From positions 736,084 to 800,083 of the forward strand of contig NZ_JAAOIW010000002.1 in the NCBI RefSeq assembly GCF_011440305.1: 64,000 nucleotides of DNA, written 5' to 3'. The translations under genes were made by a program, and so were the position numbers. Shown here one piece after another: positions 6,923-16,195 of the stretch. This stretch comes from Paenibacillus agricola (GTDB taxonomy: Bacteria > Bacillota > Bacilli > Paenibacillales > NBRC-103111). Position 1 is the stretch's first letter. Every line of letters starts with the position of its first letter. The notes beneath the pieces are model-generated. The model ran no database searches. It saw only the letters and a list, made by a program, of their open reading frames with translations, and was not told the origin of the DNA.

Positions 6923-8122
6923 TTAACCAATCATCTCAATCCTTAGCTTACTGGCAGGAATATATACCTTAGGCAGCTTTTCATCTTTAGCATAGATCAC
7001 TTCTTTATCGCCTATAACCGATACCCCATTACTGTTAGCAAAGCCTAAGGCTACGCCATCACGGATCACAGCACCTTCGCCAATAATGGCTTTATGAATG
7101 GTGACACCTTGTCCAATAATTGCTCCTGGCATAATAACACTATCAATAATACGGCTGCCCATGCCAATAACGGCTCCTGTCGAAATAACCGAATGATCGA
7201 TAATGCCTTGGATTTTGCAATTATCATAAATTAAGGATCTGCGGATTAAACCGGAAGCATCCTTATGTAAGATAGGCTTGCTCGTAGCAACAGTGTGCAA
7301 TGGCCAATGCTCCGAAGCGCATTGAAATTTAGGGTGGGCACCCAGTAAATCCATATGTGCTTCCCATAAGCTATCTAAGGTGCCTACGTCCTTCCAGTAG
7401 CCTTTGAAGGAATAGGCCTGCATCGATGCACCGCTGTTCAACATAGCAGGAATGACATCCTTACCGAAGTCATGGCTTGAGCCGCTGGTAGCTGCATCGG
7501 TATCTAAAAATCTTTTTATAAAAGCTGTTTTAAACACGTAAATACCCATAGATGCCAAATTACTTTTAGGCACCTCTGGTTTCTCCGTAAATTCGGTAAT
7601 ATTTCCTTTATTATCGGTGTTCATAATGCCAAATCGGCTTGCCTCTGTCCAGGAAACAGGAGTAACAGCAATCGTGGCATCTGCGGCTGTATCATGATGG
7701 TGCTTTAATAATTGGCTGTAATCCATTTGGTAAATATGATCCCCAGACAGAACCATTATATGCTCTGGTTGGTAGCGTTCAATAAAATTCCAGTTTTGGT
7801 AAACCGCATCGGCTGTACCCGTATATCCTTTTGCTCCCACATGCTTTTGTGTTGAGCATAATAGGGCAATTTCTCCTTGATCTGCAGGTTCTAACCAAGC
7901 ATTGCCTTTTCCAATATGTTGATGCAAAGCCTCTGGAAGGTATTGCGTCACTACGCCCACCTGTTTGATACCTGAATTTTTGCAATTGCTTAATGCAAAA
8001 TCGATCATTCGCGCCGCTCCACCAAAATGAACAGCCGGTTTAGCTTTATTATGTGTAAGTACACCCAGTCTCCGCCCTTCCCCTCCGGAAAGCAACATCG
8101 CCACGCATTTCACACTGCTCAT
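6923..8122 (-). CDS. glgC: glucose-1-phosphate adenylyltransferase (ADP-glucose pyrophosphorylase)
   Basis: A 399-residue enzyme making ADP-glucose, the glucosyl donor for glycogen synthesis. The nucleotide loop is LLSGGEGRRLGVLTHNKAKPAVHFGG. IMVLSGDHIYQMDY carries the catalytic Asp, TEFTEKP and YWKDVGTLDSLWEAH bind sugar phosphate. The C-terminal 100 residues are a left-handed beta helix (VISTGAVIGMGSRIIDSVIMPGAIIGQGV). Full length for the family. glgB, glgD, glgA and glgP are not in the window, so either they lie elsewhere or the gene serves a separate role. Its placement between two stress-signalling clusters is notable, but no sigma-B-type promoter was found in its 140-bp upstream region. 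Confidence 0.93.
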   Translation of the reverse strand: MSSVKCVAMLLSGGEGRRLGVLTHNKAKPAVHFGGAARMIDFALSNCKNSGIKQVGVVTQYLPEALHQHIGKGNAWLEPADQGEIALLCSTQKHVGAKGYTGTADAVYQNWNFIERYQPEHIMVLSGDHIYQMDYSQLLKHHHDTAADATIAVTPVSWTEASRFGIMNTDNKGNITEFTEKPEVPKSNLASMGIYVFKTAFIKRFLDTDAATSGSSHDFGKDVIPAMLNSGASMQAYSFKGYWKDVGTLDSLWEAHMDLLGAHPKFQCASEHWPLHTVATSKPILHKDASGLIRRSLIYDNCKIQGIIDHSVISTGAVIGMGSRIIDSVIMPGAIIGQGVTIHKAIIGEGAVIRDGVALGFANSNGVSVIGDKEVIYAKDEKLPKVYIPASKLRIEMIG

Positions 8123-8260
8123 TTACAATCACCCAACCCTTCATATTTATTTCCCCTAGTTTATGTTGCCTTCCTCATTATTAAACGATGAAGGTCCTGC
8201 TGAAACATTGGGTATGATGGGTGATAAAGAGTTTTAATCTTTGTATAAAACGAGCAACTT

Positions 8261-8300
8261 AAAAGCCCGAACAGGAAGCTTGCTTCTGCTCAGGCTTTTT
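8261..8300 (-). terminator. terminator behind the REC-kinase gene
   Basis: AAAAGCC...CAGAAGC-AA-GCTTCCTG...GGCTTTT stem directly after the stop at 8299-8301; T tract follows on the reverse strand. It ends the signalling operon that begins at 15277. Confidence 0.8.
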
Positions 8301-9471
8301 ATATCGAGCCGATTCGGGCACGAATGGTGAATATGAACATAGCGCCTTCTTTATAATTAGGGTCCAAACGTATGCTGCCGCCCAGCAGCTCCGCTAAATT
8401 TTTGCAGATGGCTAGACCAAGCCCCGTCCCCCCATATTTACGGGTAGTCGAGGAATCCAATTGCGAGAACGGACGGAACAGCACATTCCTCTTACCTTCC
8501 GGAATACCGACCCCTGTATCCCTTACGCTGAACTCCAGCTCTATATCCTCTTCATGCTCCTTAAGCTTTTTGACAGCTAGATATACGCCGCCTTCTTGTG
8601 TAAACTTCACGGCGTTACCGATCAAATTCATTAAAATTTGCCTTAAACGAGCCTCGTCACCCAACAGATATTCAGGAAGGCTCGGATCCATTTCGAAGGA
8701 CATATCGAATAGCTTTTTGCGCCCATCCATTTGGAATAAATCGAAAACCTCCTGCAAACTGGAACGTAGATGGAATATCTCTTCGATTTTTTCCATTTTT
8801 CCTGACTCGATCTTAGAGAGATCCAAAATATCGTTAAGGATCGCCAGCAAGGAAGCGCCGCTTTTCCGAATCGTCTCAGCAAACTCCAGCTGCTCCCCAT
8901 TTAATTCGGTATCCATTAATAAATCAGCCATTGCCAACACCCCATTCAACGGTGTGCGGATCTCATGACTCATCACTGCCAAAAATTCAGATTTGGCTCG
9001 CACCGCTTGCTCAGCGGCTTCCTTAGCCAGCTCCAGCTCCTCTTTACGTTGATTGAGCAATACCGTTTGCTGCTGTAATTTTTGCTGGGTTAAATAAATA
9101 TGGACAAAGCCGGCAATTTTCGACCTCAGCACATGAGGGATCACAGGCTTCACCATATAGTCAATAGCACCTACGGAATAAGCAGTGAACGACTGGTCCT
9201 GCTCACCATAAGCGGCTGTTACGAAAATAATCGGAATATCCTTGGTTCGATCACGGGATTTGATCCATTGCGCAGTTTCGAAGCCGTCCATACCCGGCAT
9301 TTGCACATCCAGTACAATGACAGCAAAATCATAGGAAAGCAAGCAACGCAGTGCGGCCTCTCCGGAGTTCGCCTTGATCAAGTGGTACTGCTGGTCTCCC
9401 AGCACTGCTTCTAAAGCCAACAAATTTTCCGTCTGGTCATCTACCAGTAAGATACGAATCGGCTCGATCAT
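8299..9471 (-). CDS. receiver-histidine kinase hybrid protein (REC-HisKA-HATPase)
   Basis: A 390-residue cytoplasmic protein. Residues 5-122 are a receiver domain (LLVDDQTEN; phospho-acceptor Asp55 in [10 protein letters not shown]; Lys109 in MVKP). A short coiled coil ([20 protein letters not shown]) follows. The HisKA domain has His169 in [15 protein letters not shown], then an HATPase_c domain with [25 protein letters not shown] and [18 protein letters not shown]. There is no transmembrane segment, so input must come from phosphorylation of the receiver or a partner. The ATG at 9471 is favoured because GGAG lies nine bases upstream. Last gene of the cluster with the phosphatase, hybrid kinase and CheR-like methyltransferase. 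Confidence 0.85.
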   Translation of the reverse strand: MIEPIRILLVDDQTENLLALEAVLGDQQYHLIKANSGEAALRCLLSYDFAVIVLDVQMPGMDGFETAQWIKSRDRTKDIPIIFVTAAYGEQDQSFTAYSVGAIDYMVKPVIPHVLRSKIAGFVHIYLTQQKLQQQTVLLNQRKEELELAKEAAEQAVRAKSEFLAVMSHEIRTPLNGVLAMADLLMDTELNGEQLEFAETIRKSGASLLAILNDILDLSKIESGKMEKIEEIFHLRSSLQEVFDLFQMDGRKKLFDMSFEMDPSLPEYLLGDEARLRQILMNLIGNAVKFTQEGGVYLAVKKLKEHEEDIELEFSVRDTGVGIPEGKRNVLFRPFSQLDSSTTRKYGGTGLGLAICKNLAELLGGSIRLDPNYKEGAMFIFTIRARIGSI

Positions 9472-9509
9472 AAGTAGCTGCTCCATTCTATTAAACTATT
9501 GCCGTTTGA

Positions 9510-10382
9510 TCAGGATTTTTTGCAATATAGCTTTTCTTCAGAGGTCAACAGTTCATAACAACCGGCATATTTGGTAAATGTAATCGTTTCTTTATCGCCC
9601 AATACCAGAAATCCAGATTGGCACAGGCTATCATAAATCAGCTCATGAACTCTGGCCTGCAGCTCCGCATCGAAATAAATCATGACATTACGGCAAAGAA
9701 TGACATGGAACTCATTGAAGGAACGATCCGTTACCAGATTATGCTGAGCAAAGACAATATTGTTATGCAATAACGGATGAAAGGCAGCCGCATTTTCGCT
9801 GGTCGAATAATATTTGGAAAACTCATCCTTGCCTTCGGCTAAAATGTAGTTCTTGGTATATTCCTTCATTTTATTGAGCGGATAGGTCGCTTGCCCAGCA
9901 ATTTGGAGCACATCCTCACTCATATCCGTCGCATACAAGGTAGTCCGTTCGTATAGCCCTTCTTCATGCAAAAGAATAGCCATCGAATAAACCTCTTCAC
10001 CCGTGGAGCAGCCTGCATGCCATATGCGTATGGAGGGAAGATTACGAAGGACGGGCACAACATGCTTGCGAAAATAAGCGAACATATGTGGATCACGGAA
10101 CATTTCTGTGACGTGAATGACCAGCTCCGACACCAGCCTTTTCATGCTGCTCGGGTCATGGAGCACTTTGGCTTGAAGCTCCGATACCGAATTCAGCCGT
10201 TCCCCATAGATTCGATTCCATATACGGCGGCGCAAGGAAGGATAGGAATAATGTCGGAAATCATAGCCATATAAACGGAACATCCCCTCCAGCAGAAGCT
10301 CGATTTCAATTCGTTCCCGCTCATCATCCGAGGCTTGACCTTTTTGCTCCACCTTGGAGGAAGATTGCATGGACCTAATCAT
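9510..10382 (-). CDS. CheR-type protein-glutamate methyltransferase (RsbM-like)
   Basis: A 290-residue SAM-dependent methyltransferase. The N-terminal helical CheR domain contains MFRLYGYDFRHYSYPSLRRRI. The catalytic part shows TEMFRDPHMFAYFRKHVVP, the SAM loop IRIWHAGCSTGEEVYSMAILL, LYATDMSEDVLQIA and HVILCRNVMIYFD. There are no chemotaxis receptors here. Instead it lies 17 bp downstream of a kinase with a 4-helix-bundle/HAMP sensor, like B. cereus RsbM, which methylates the sigma-B input kinase RsbK. The start at 10382 follows AAAGGAGG; an upstream in-frame start would overlap the kinase gene. Confidence 0.88.
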   Translation of the reverse strand: MIRSMQSSSKVEQKGQASDDERERIEIELLLEGMFRLYGYDFRHYSYPSLRRRIWNRIYGERLNSVSELQAKVLHDPSSMKRLVSELVIHVTEMFRDPHMFAYFRKHVVPVLRNLPSIRIWHAGCSTGEEVYSMAILLHEEGLYERTTLYATDMSEDVLQIAGQATYPLNKMKEYTKNYILAEGKDEFSKYYSTSENAAAFHPLLHNNIVFAQHNLVTDRSFNEFHVILCRNVMIYFDAELQARVHELIYDSLCQSGFLVLGDKETITFTKYAGCYELLTSEEKLYCKKS

Positions 10383-10399
10383 GATGCTGCCTCCTTTTT

Positions 10400-13300
10400 T
10401 TATTGGCACAGCCAAACACGGATTAAAGAAAGTAATTGCTCCGTTTGAATCGGTTTGTTAATATAATCGGATGCACCGGCCTCGATGCATTTATCGCGGT
10501 CATTCTTCATCGCCTTAGCCGTCAAGGCAATGATCGGCAAAGAATCGAATTGCTGTTGGCTGCGGATCATGCGCATCGCTTCATAGCCGTCCATTTCAGG
10601 CATCATGATATCCATAAGCACAATATCATAAGCAGGGCTCGCTTTCATCAGGTCCAATGCCTGTTTGCCGGTTTCAGCAAAGCCCACAACCATCTTATAC
10701 CCTTCCAGAAGATTAGAGAGGGCAAATACATTGCGAATGTCATCATCGACCAACAGTACCCTTTTACCAGCAAATATTTCTTCCTTGCTATGCAGTTTGC
10801 GCAAAATTTGCCGCTTCTCCTCAGGTAAATTTTCCTCTACCCGATGCAGGAATAGCGAAGTCTCGTCCAGCAACCGCTCTGGGGACCTTACATCTTTAAT
10901 GATGATCGATTCTCCATATTTTTTCAACCTAAGCTTTTCTTTCTGCTCCCAAACTTGGTTCGAATAAATCACAATCGGCAGCCTGCGAAGGCTTGGATCC
11001 GACTTGATTTGATCCAGCAGCTCAAATTCCTTCAGGTCACGCGGACCCATATCAATAACCATGCAATCAAACGATTCCTTCTGGAGATGCATCCAAGCTT
11101 CATGGCTCCCATCTGCTGCAACAATATGAACATCGTCGTAACCGATTAATTCCACCATATAATTCCGCTGTGCGGTATCTTGGCTCACAATCAGCAGCTT
11201 TTTTGTACCTTTTTCAAGAAAAGCTTCGATTTGGGAAAAGGCCTCCTCCAAGCTATCCTTGGCTGATGGCTTTTGCAAGTAGGCGATGGCTCCCATAGCC
11301 AGACCCTGTTGGACCTCATCGACAACCGAAATCACATGGACAGGAATATGCCGTATCTCCGTGTCATTCTTAAGCTGTACCAGGATCGACCAGCCATCGA
11401 CAATGGGTAGCTGGATATCAAGGAGAATAGCATCTGGCTTATACTGCTTAGCCAATCGAAGCCCTGTCACGCCATCCAGGCCAATAATCGTTTTAAAGCC
11501 CCGTTCCCTCGCCATATCCACCAATATGCGAACAAAGCTAATATCGTCCTCCACAATTAATAGTACGCGATTCCCTTCCCTAATGGAATCACGATCATCA
11601 TGGATGGCAGGTGCTTCTTGGACAGGCTCCTGTTGTCGCTGCTCTATGAGTAACAGCGGTTTATCAAGATCAGGTGCGGGCAATGGCATTGATAGAATAC
11701 TCGCTTCAAACGCTTTATCCTCTTTCGTAGCTAAAGCATCCTGTTCAGCTGCGGCTGCTACTTCTCGGGAGTCAGTTTCGCGACCAGGGATAGCATGATG
11801 AGGTACATATAAAATAAATTGGCTGCCTACTCCCTCTTGGCTATCCAATTCAATATGGCCGCCTAGCAAAGTAGCCAGCTGTGTGCTAATCGACAAGCCC
11901 AGCCCCGTACCGCCATACTTGCGGCTTGTCGTGCCATCAGCCTGCTGGAACGCTTCAAAGATCATCCGGCTTTTTTCCTTTGCAATCCCGATGCCTGTGT
12001 CGGTTACGGAAAAGGCCAGCATAGAAGGATGATGCACCACTGGTGCTAGCTGCACCTTAACACTACCTTTAGTCGTAAATTTGAAAGCATTCGATAACAA
12101 ATTTTTCAATATTTGCAGCAGCCTCAAACTGTCTGTATACATTGTTTCGGGTGTTTGTGGATCGATTTCAAACTCAAATTCCACCTTTTTCTTTCTTGCT
12201 ATCGGCATAAAGGCTTTCATCATAGTTTCCTTCAGTTCACAGAGCCGTACATTGTCATAGTGCAAATCCATCCGTCCCGATTCCACCTTGGCCAAATCCA
12301 GCACGTCATCAATCAGCCTTAATAAATCCGTTCCCGAGGATAGGATCGTCTCTGCGTACTCCACCTGTCTTTCGCTTAAATTCCCTTCCTTATTTTCTTT
12401 CAATAGCTGGGATAAAATAAGCAGGCTATTCAACGGTGTCCGAAGCTCATGCGACATATTGGCCATAAATTCCGATTTGTATTTCGAGGCGAACGCAAGC
12501 TCCCTTGCCTGCTTCTCCAATGTATCCTTCGCATGCTCAATCTCACGGTTAATTTCTTCCGTTTCCTTAATTTGCTCCTGAAGCAGCATGGTTTTGTTCC
12601 TAAGCTCATTGTTAGTATGCTCCAGGTCACTTTGCTGCTGCTGCAATTGCTTCTCCGAGCAGAGCAATGCCGTTGTTTGCTCCTCCAGCTTGCCGTTGGA
12701 GGCTTGTAGCTCCTCTTGCTGGGACAACAGCTCCATGGACTGGCTTTGCAGCTCGTCGGTCAGCATTTGGGAAATGCGCAGAAGCTCCTCCACCCGAAGC
12801 TGCCCTTTAATGCGGTGGATCGTGATCGCTGTGACCTCATTCAGATGGTCCAGCAGCTGAAGCTCCAGGTCCGTAAGCGGCTTCACTGCAGCAATTTCAT
12901 AGGCAGCAATGACCTCGTCCATATAAACGATTGGCCGAACTGCCAAGGAAGCAGCGGGAATCGTACCAAAGGCTGCTGATATTTTAAAATAATCATTCGA
13001 AATATCGGTCAGCGTTATCGGGTTCCCATCACGTATACATTGCCCGATCAGACCTTGGCCGGGCAGCAGTTGTTCCAGTGCGTTTTGTTCAGGCCGGGCA
13101 TAGGTTGCTTTTAAATTAATAACCTGCTGCCTGCCCTCTTGCTCAACCATATACATCGCCCCACTTTGCGCACCGATGATGCGGCACAAAGCCTGAATAA
13201 ACTTATCGGTTGCTTCTTCAAGCCTTTGGGTATCCTGTAATTGGGTGGAAACCTCTGCTATATGCATCTGCAGCCAAGCCTGATCTGCGTTTACCTTGCT

Positions 13301-14101
13301 TAGCGCCCTTTCATTCGTCGTTGTATCTTCCAAATCCTCGGCAATCGCATTGAAAATATGGGCAATATCCCCGAATTCATCTGTTGTTTTTACCGAGACC
13401 CGATAAGAGCCGCGAGCTTGCTCGTTGCCGAAATTGGAAATAATGCCGGAGAGCATGCTTAATCCGCGTGTTACAGCCAGCACGATCCAGAACATAATAG
13501 CCACACCTAGAAGCAAGCTAAGTATCGTTATCATTCCGGTATAAGTATACGTTCTTCGGTTCTCTGCTTTGGTGCCTTCCATCGCCAGCATCAAGGCATC
13601 ACTTTGATACTGGCCTGTGGCCGAAATACTATCCAGCATCTCCTGCTCGTAGGTTAACCCTACCGCTGTCCGCAAATCCATGGCCTGGTTTTTATTGTTT
13701 GCCAAATATAAGCCGAGCACTTGATCCTTATACTCAAGAAATTTATTTCCTTTTTTCAACAGATCTACAGCTAACGGCTGCTCATTGGAGCCTTTATATT
13801 CATTATGGATTTGCTCCATCGATTTCATGACCTTTGCACTTGAAAGACGGATCGATTCCATAATTTTATTAGTACTTTCTGGGTCTTCATTCAATAGCAA
13901 ATTAGCCAAATATTTGGCCAATTCTGCCGTATCATTGCGCAATACTGTCGATATTTGCACCTTGGTATAACGGTTATTGAATATTTCGTTGATACTATGA
14001 TCGATTGTCGTTAGGCGGTTAATACCAATTCCAGCTAAGGCAAACATAAGGATCATGAGTGTCCCAAAGCCCAAGAACAGCTTTGTTTTGATTCTGATCA
14101 T
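10400..14101 (-). CDS. membrane-bound multi-sensor hybrid histidine kinase with three receivers (RsbK-like)
   Basis: A 1233-residue kinase. Order: transmembrane helix 1 (about 8-30), a 4-helix-bundle-like extracytoplasmic sensor (31-185, TIDHSINEIFNNRYTKVQIS), helix 2 (GMITILSLLLGVAIMFWIVL), HAMP, GAF (ATDKFIQALCRIIGAQSGAMY), and a long coiled coil (LLSQQEELQASNGKLEEQTT). HisKA (MANMSHELRTPLNSLL) and HATPase (NLLSNAFKFT, GTGLGLSISTQLATLLGG) follow, then three receivers. Receivers 1 (LLDIQLP) and 3 (LMDIMMP) are intact; receiver 2 starts VSQD instead of an acidic pair, though it keeps VIDMGP. The ATG at 14101 follows GGGGAG. It resembles the B. cereus RsbK sensor that drives sigma-B through RsbY. 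Confidence 0.88.
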   Translation of the reverse strand: MIRIKTKLFLGFGTLMILMFALAGIGINRLTTIDHSINEIFNNRYTKVQISTVLRNDTAELAKYLANLLLNEDPESTNKIMESIRLSSAKVMKSMEQIHNEYKGSNEQPLAVDLLKKGNKFLEYKDQVLGLYLANNKNQAMDLRTAVGLTYEQEMLDSISATGQYQSDALMLAMEGTKAENRRTYTYTGMITILSLLLGVAIMFWIVLAVTRGLSMLSGIISNFGNEQARGSYRVSVKTTDEFGDIAHIFNAIAEDLEDTTTNERALSKVNADQAWLQMHIAEVSTQLQDTQRLEEATDKFIQALCRIIGAQSGAMYMVEQEGRQQVINLKATYARPEQNALEQLLPGQGLIGQCIRDGNPITLTDISNDYFKISAAFGTIPAASLAVRPIVYMDEVIAAYEIAAVKPLTDLELQLLDHLNEVTAITIHRIKGQLRVEELLRISQMLTDELQSQSMELLSQQEELQASNGKLEEQTTALLCSEKQLQQQQSDLEHTNNELRNKTMLLQEQIKETEEINREIEHAKDTLEKQARELAFASKYKSEFMANMSHELRTPLNSLLILSQLLKENKEGNLSERQVEYAETILSSGTDLLRLIDDVLDLAKVESGRMDLHYDNVRLCELKETMMKAFMPIARKKKVEFEFEIDPQTPETMYTDSLRLLQILKNLLSNAFKFTTKGSVKVQLAPVVHHPSMLAFSVTDTGIGIAKEKSRMIFEAFQQADGTTSRKYGGTGLGLSISTQLATLLGGHIELDSQEGVGSQFILYVPHHAIPGRETDSREVAAAAEQDALATKEDKAFEASILSMPLPAPDLDKPLLLIEQRQQEPVQEAPAIHDDRDSIREGNRVLLIVEDDISFVRILVDMARERGFKTIIGLDGVTGLRLAKQYKPDAILLDIQLPIVDGWSILVQLKNDTEIRHIPVHVISVVDEVQQGLAMGAIAYLQKPSAKDSLEEAFSQIEAFLEKGTKKLLIVSQDTAQRNYMVELIGYDDVHIVAADGSHEAWMHLQKESFDCMVIDMGPRDLKEFELLDQIKSDPSLRRLPIVIYSNQVWEQKEKLRLKKYGESIIIKDVRSPERLLDETSLFLHRVEENLPEEKRQILRKLHSKEEIFAGKRVLLVDDDIRNVFALSNLLEGYKMVVGFAETGKQALDLMKASPAYDIVLMDIMMPEMDGYEAMRMIRSQQQFDSLPIIALTAKAMKNDRDKCIEAGASDYINKPIQTEQLLSLIRVWLCQ

Positions 14102-14137
14102 GCATTCTCCCCTTCCCAACAGCCTACTCTATCCATA

Positions 14138-15277
14138 TTACCTCGCGCGAACTAGCACCATACAGATATCATCCTCTTGTTGGTCACGAATTTCCAAAGG
14201 CAAAATACTATCAACAATACAAGCTAAATCTTGTCCCGCACAGGCTTTCAAGCCCTCTGTAAGCTTCTCTACTTCATCATAGCCATCCTCTTCCAAGGCC
14301 TCCAGCAAACCATCTGTAAACAGAAACAGCTCGATTTCATTATCATAGGTAATAACACCCTTCTGAATATCCATCTGCTCAAAGAAACCAACGGCAAAGC
14401 TTCCCAAATTCAACTGGACAGGCGGCTTGTCTCCTTCAAAAAGTAAAGCGGGTGGATGACCTGCATTTACATACTCAATGATCTTGTTATGAGTATCAAT
14501 AACCAAATATATCGCTGTGAAGTAATAGCTTACGGATGAATTTTTTTTATTCAATTGGTTCATATATCGGTTTAATTCCGCTATAACCATTTCAGGCGCA
14601 ACGAAACGGGTAATCGTGTCCTGCATAACCGATGAGATAAACATACAGACCAGCGAGGAAGAAATGCCATGGCCCATCATATCCAACAAAATAATGCCAT
14701 AACGGTGGTCATCAAGCCTATACCAGGAATACAGGTCGCCTGCAAGCTCAAAGGACGGATGGTAGGAAGCCGAAATGCTTAACTCATCTCTATGGATTGG
14801 CTGGCTCAATACACTGCTTTGTACCTGCTTAGCCAAATCAAGCTCGCTGCGGATACGCGCTTCATTTTCTTTGTGCCAGTCTTTTTCAAATTTCAAGCGC
14901 AAAGCCACCCTGATCCGGGCAATCAGCTCTACTTTATTGATCGGCTTCATAATATAATCGATAGCCCCGGCTTCCAGAACGTCGGCCAATAAATTGGAAT
15001 CGCCAACCGCTGTAACGATGATGATGGGAATATCTCTTAAGCTTTCATGCTTCTGGATCCGCCGGCAAGCCTCAAGTCCGTCCATTTCGGGCATCATCAT
15101 ATCCAGCAATATCAAATCAATCGATTCCTTCGGCTGCCCATTGGTTTCGGCATTCAATAACGCAAGCAATTCAATGGCAGACTCCATCTTAATAAATTGG
15201 TCGTAGCCAGCACTCTTCAATATTTTTTCGATTACCATTAAGTTAACCGGATTATCATCCACAATTGCAATGCTCAT
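14138..15277 (-). CDS. receiver-PP2C serine phosphatase, sigma-B activator (RsbY/RsbU-like)
   Basis: A 379-residue protein. Residues 1-125 are a receiver (AIVDDNPVN; Asp59 in LILLDMMMPEMDG; Lys in YIMKPINK), then a linker helix (ARIRSELDLAKQVQSSVLSQ, the SpoIIE/RsbU-type switch helix). The rest is a PP2C SpoIIE domain with metal-binding aspartates in LAGDLYSWY, LLDMMGHGISSSL, FLFTDGLLEAL and QEDDICMVLV. Phosphorylation by the neighbouring hybrid kinase would turn on dephosphorylation of RsbV and free sigma-B. ATG at 15277 follows AAAGGGG. First gene of a four-gene operon (36 bp before the kinase). A TATAAT at 15318-15323 on the reverse strand, with a poor -35, is the only promoter hint. Confidence 0.9.
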   Translation of the reverse strand: MSIAIVDDNPVNLMVIEKILKSAGYDQFIKMESAIELLALLNAETNGQPKESIDLILLDMMMPEMDGLEACRRIQKHESLRDIPIIIVTAVGDSNLLADVLEAGAIDYIMKPINKVELIARIRVALRLKFEKDWHKENEARIRSELDLAKQVQSSVLSQPIHRDELSISASYHPSFELAGDLYSWYRLDDHRYGIILLDMMGHGISSSLVCMFISSVMQDTITRFVAPEMVIAELNRYMNQLNKKNSSVSYYFTAIYLVIDTHNKIIEYVNAGHPPALLFEGDKPPVQLNLGSFAVGFFEQMDIQKGVITYDNEIELFLFTDGLLEALEEDGYDEVEKLTEGLKACAGQDLACIVDSILPLEIRDQQEDDICMVLVRAR

Positions 15278-15377
15278 CAATGAATCCCCTTTGGAGTTGC
15301 AAATAACTTCTTATATTATTATATCGCAGTTCTACTATGTATGTAACCATAGCTCAACTCGTTGAATCACCTAGAAT

Positions 15378-15403
15378 GTTTCAAAGCAATAACTAATGGT
15401 TAA
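15378..15403 (+). promoter_or_regulatory. sigma-B-type promoter of the YflT-like stress gene
   Basis: GTTTCA (15378-15383), 14-bp spacer, GGTTAA (15398-15403). Same -35 and spacing as the DUF948 promoter, one mismatch in the -10. It implies a leader of about 145 bases. Confidence 0.5.
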
Positions 15404-15558
15404 TAGTGGGCATAACTTAATCTAAACAAGGTAAAGCGGGAAAGAAAAGTGAGTCATTGCTCTCCACTAAAAACCTTGAAAACCGAGGATATATACCAGC
15501 TTTTCTGATGCCGCTAATGCTAATAGGCTATTATGCTAATTGAGGGAGGAAGAAAAAT

Positions 15559-16005
15559 ATGAATAACAAAGTGAGATTAGTCACTCATGAAGAGCAGGCG
15601 ATCAGTGAAATTCGCGCCTTCCAACAAGAAGGCTATACCTTAGAGGAAATTTATGTGATTGCCCATGATAACGATACAACAGAAGGCTTCAGCAAATTAA
15701 TGTCAACGAAAACAGTAGGCATCTACGAAGAAGGCATCACTAACGCCTTCGCTAATTTATTCCGTTCTCGTGGCGATCAGCTTCGTGTCAAGCTACAGTC
15801 ACTCGGACTGTCCAAGGATGAAGCCGACTTCTATGAAAAAGAACTCGATAAAGGAAAAATTATGGTAATGGCTTGGATCGACGACAATGACTTTGATGAT
15901 TGGGTACCAGAGACCAAGGATAGCATAAGAAGGTCGGATGCAGCCATTATAGCACCTGCCGGCGTCTATACAACCCAACGTACAGGCAGTACAGGTATTT
16001 GGTAA
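15559..16005 (+). CDS. general stress protein of the YflT/GSP17M family
   Basis: A 148-residue soluble protein. The first 100 residues (VRLVTHEEQAISEIRAFQQEGYTLEEIYVIAHD, then DFYEKELDKGKIMVMAWID) match the heat-induced stress protein YflT domain, whose Bacillus members are sigma-B-dependent and of unknown biochemistry. The start follows GAGGGAGGAAG. It is transcribed divergently from the phosphatase/kinase operon and is followed by a very strong terminator. A sigma-B-type promoter upstream supports stress induction. Confidence 0.85.
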   Translation: MNNKVRLVTHEEQAISEIRAFQQEGYTLEEIYVIAHDNDTTEGFSKLMSTKTVGIYEEGITNAFANLFRSRGDQLRVKLQSLGLSKDEADFYEKELDKGKIMVMAWIDDNDFDDWVPETKDSIRRSDAAIIAPAGVYTTQRTGSTGIW

Positions 16006-16080
16006 AAATGGTTAACTATTTATGGAGCAAATACTCGGCACTCAGGAATCTGTGAAGAGAAATCAATCACCCTATAAATT

Positions 16081-16136
16081 CGCAAAAGGCGCTTAAACGA
16101 TAAATTATTGTTTAAGCGCCTTTTGCAGCGTTTTTT
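16081..16136. terminator. strong terminator with a 17-bp perfect stem
   Basis: GCAAAAGGCGCTTAAAC (16082-16098) pairs perfectly with GTTTAAGCGCCTTTTGC (16110-16126), followed on the plus strand by AGCGTTTTTT. It ends the stress gene and may also stop the convergent phosphatase gene. Confidence 0.9.
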
Positions 16137-16195
16137 CGTTATTTAATTACAACGATCCACGGATTGAACTTGGTTAGGAGCCAATCTGTGAAACG

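Noticed and set aside
8123-8260. Sigma-B promoter for glgC
   Set aside because: A GTTTAA exists upstream, but no GGGTAA-like element at 12-15 bp; the nearest GGGGAA is 24 bp away.
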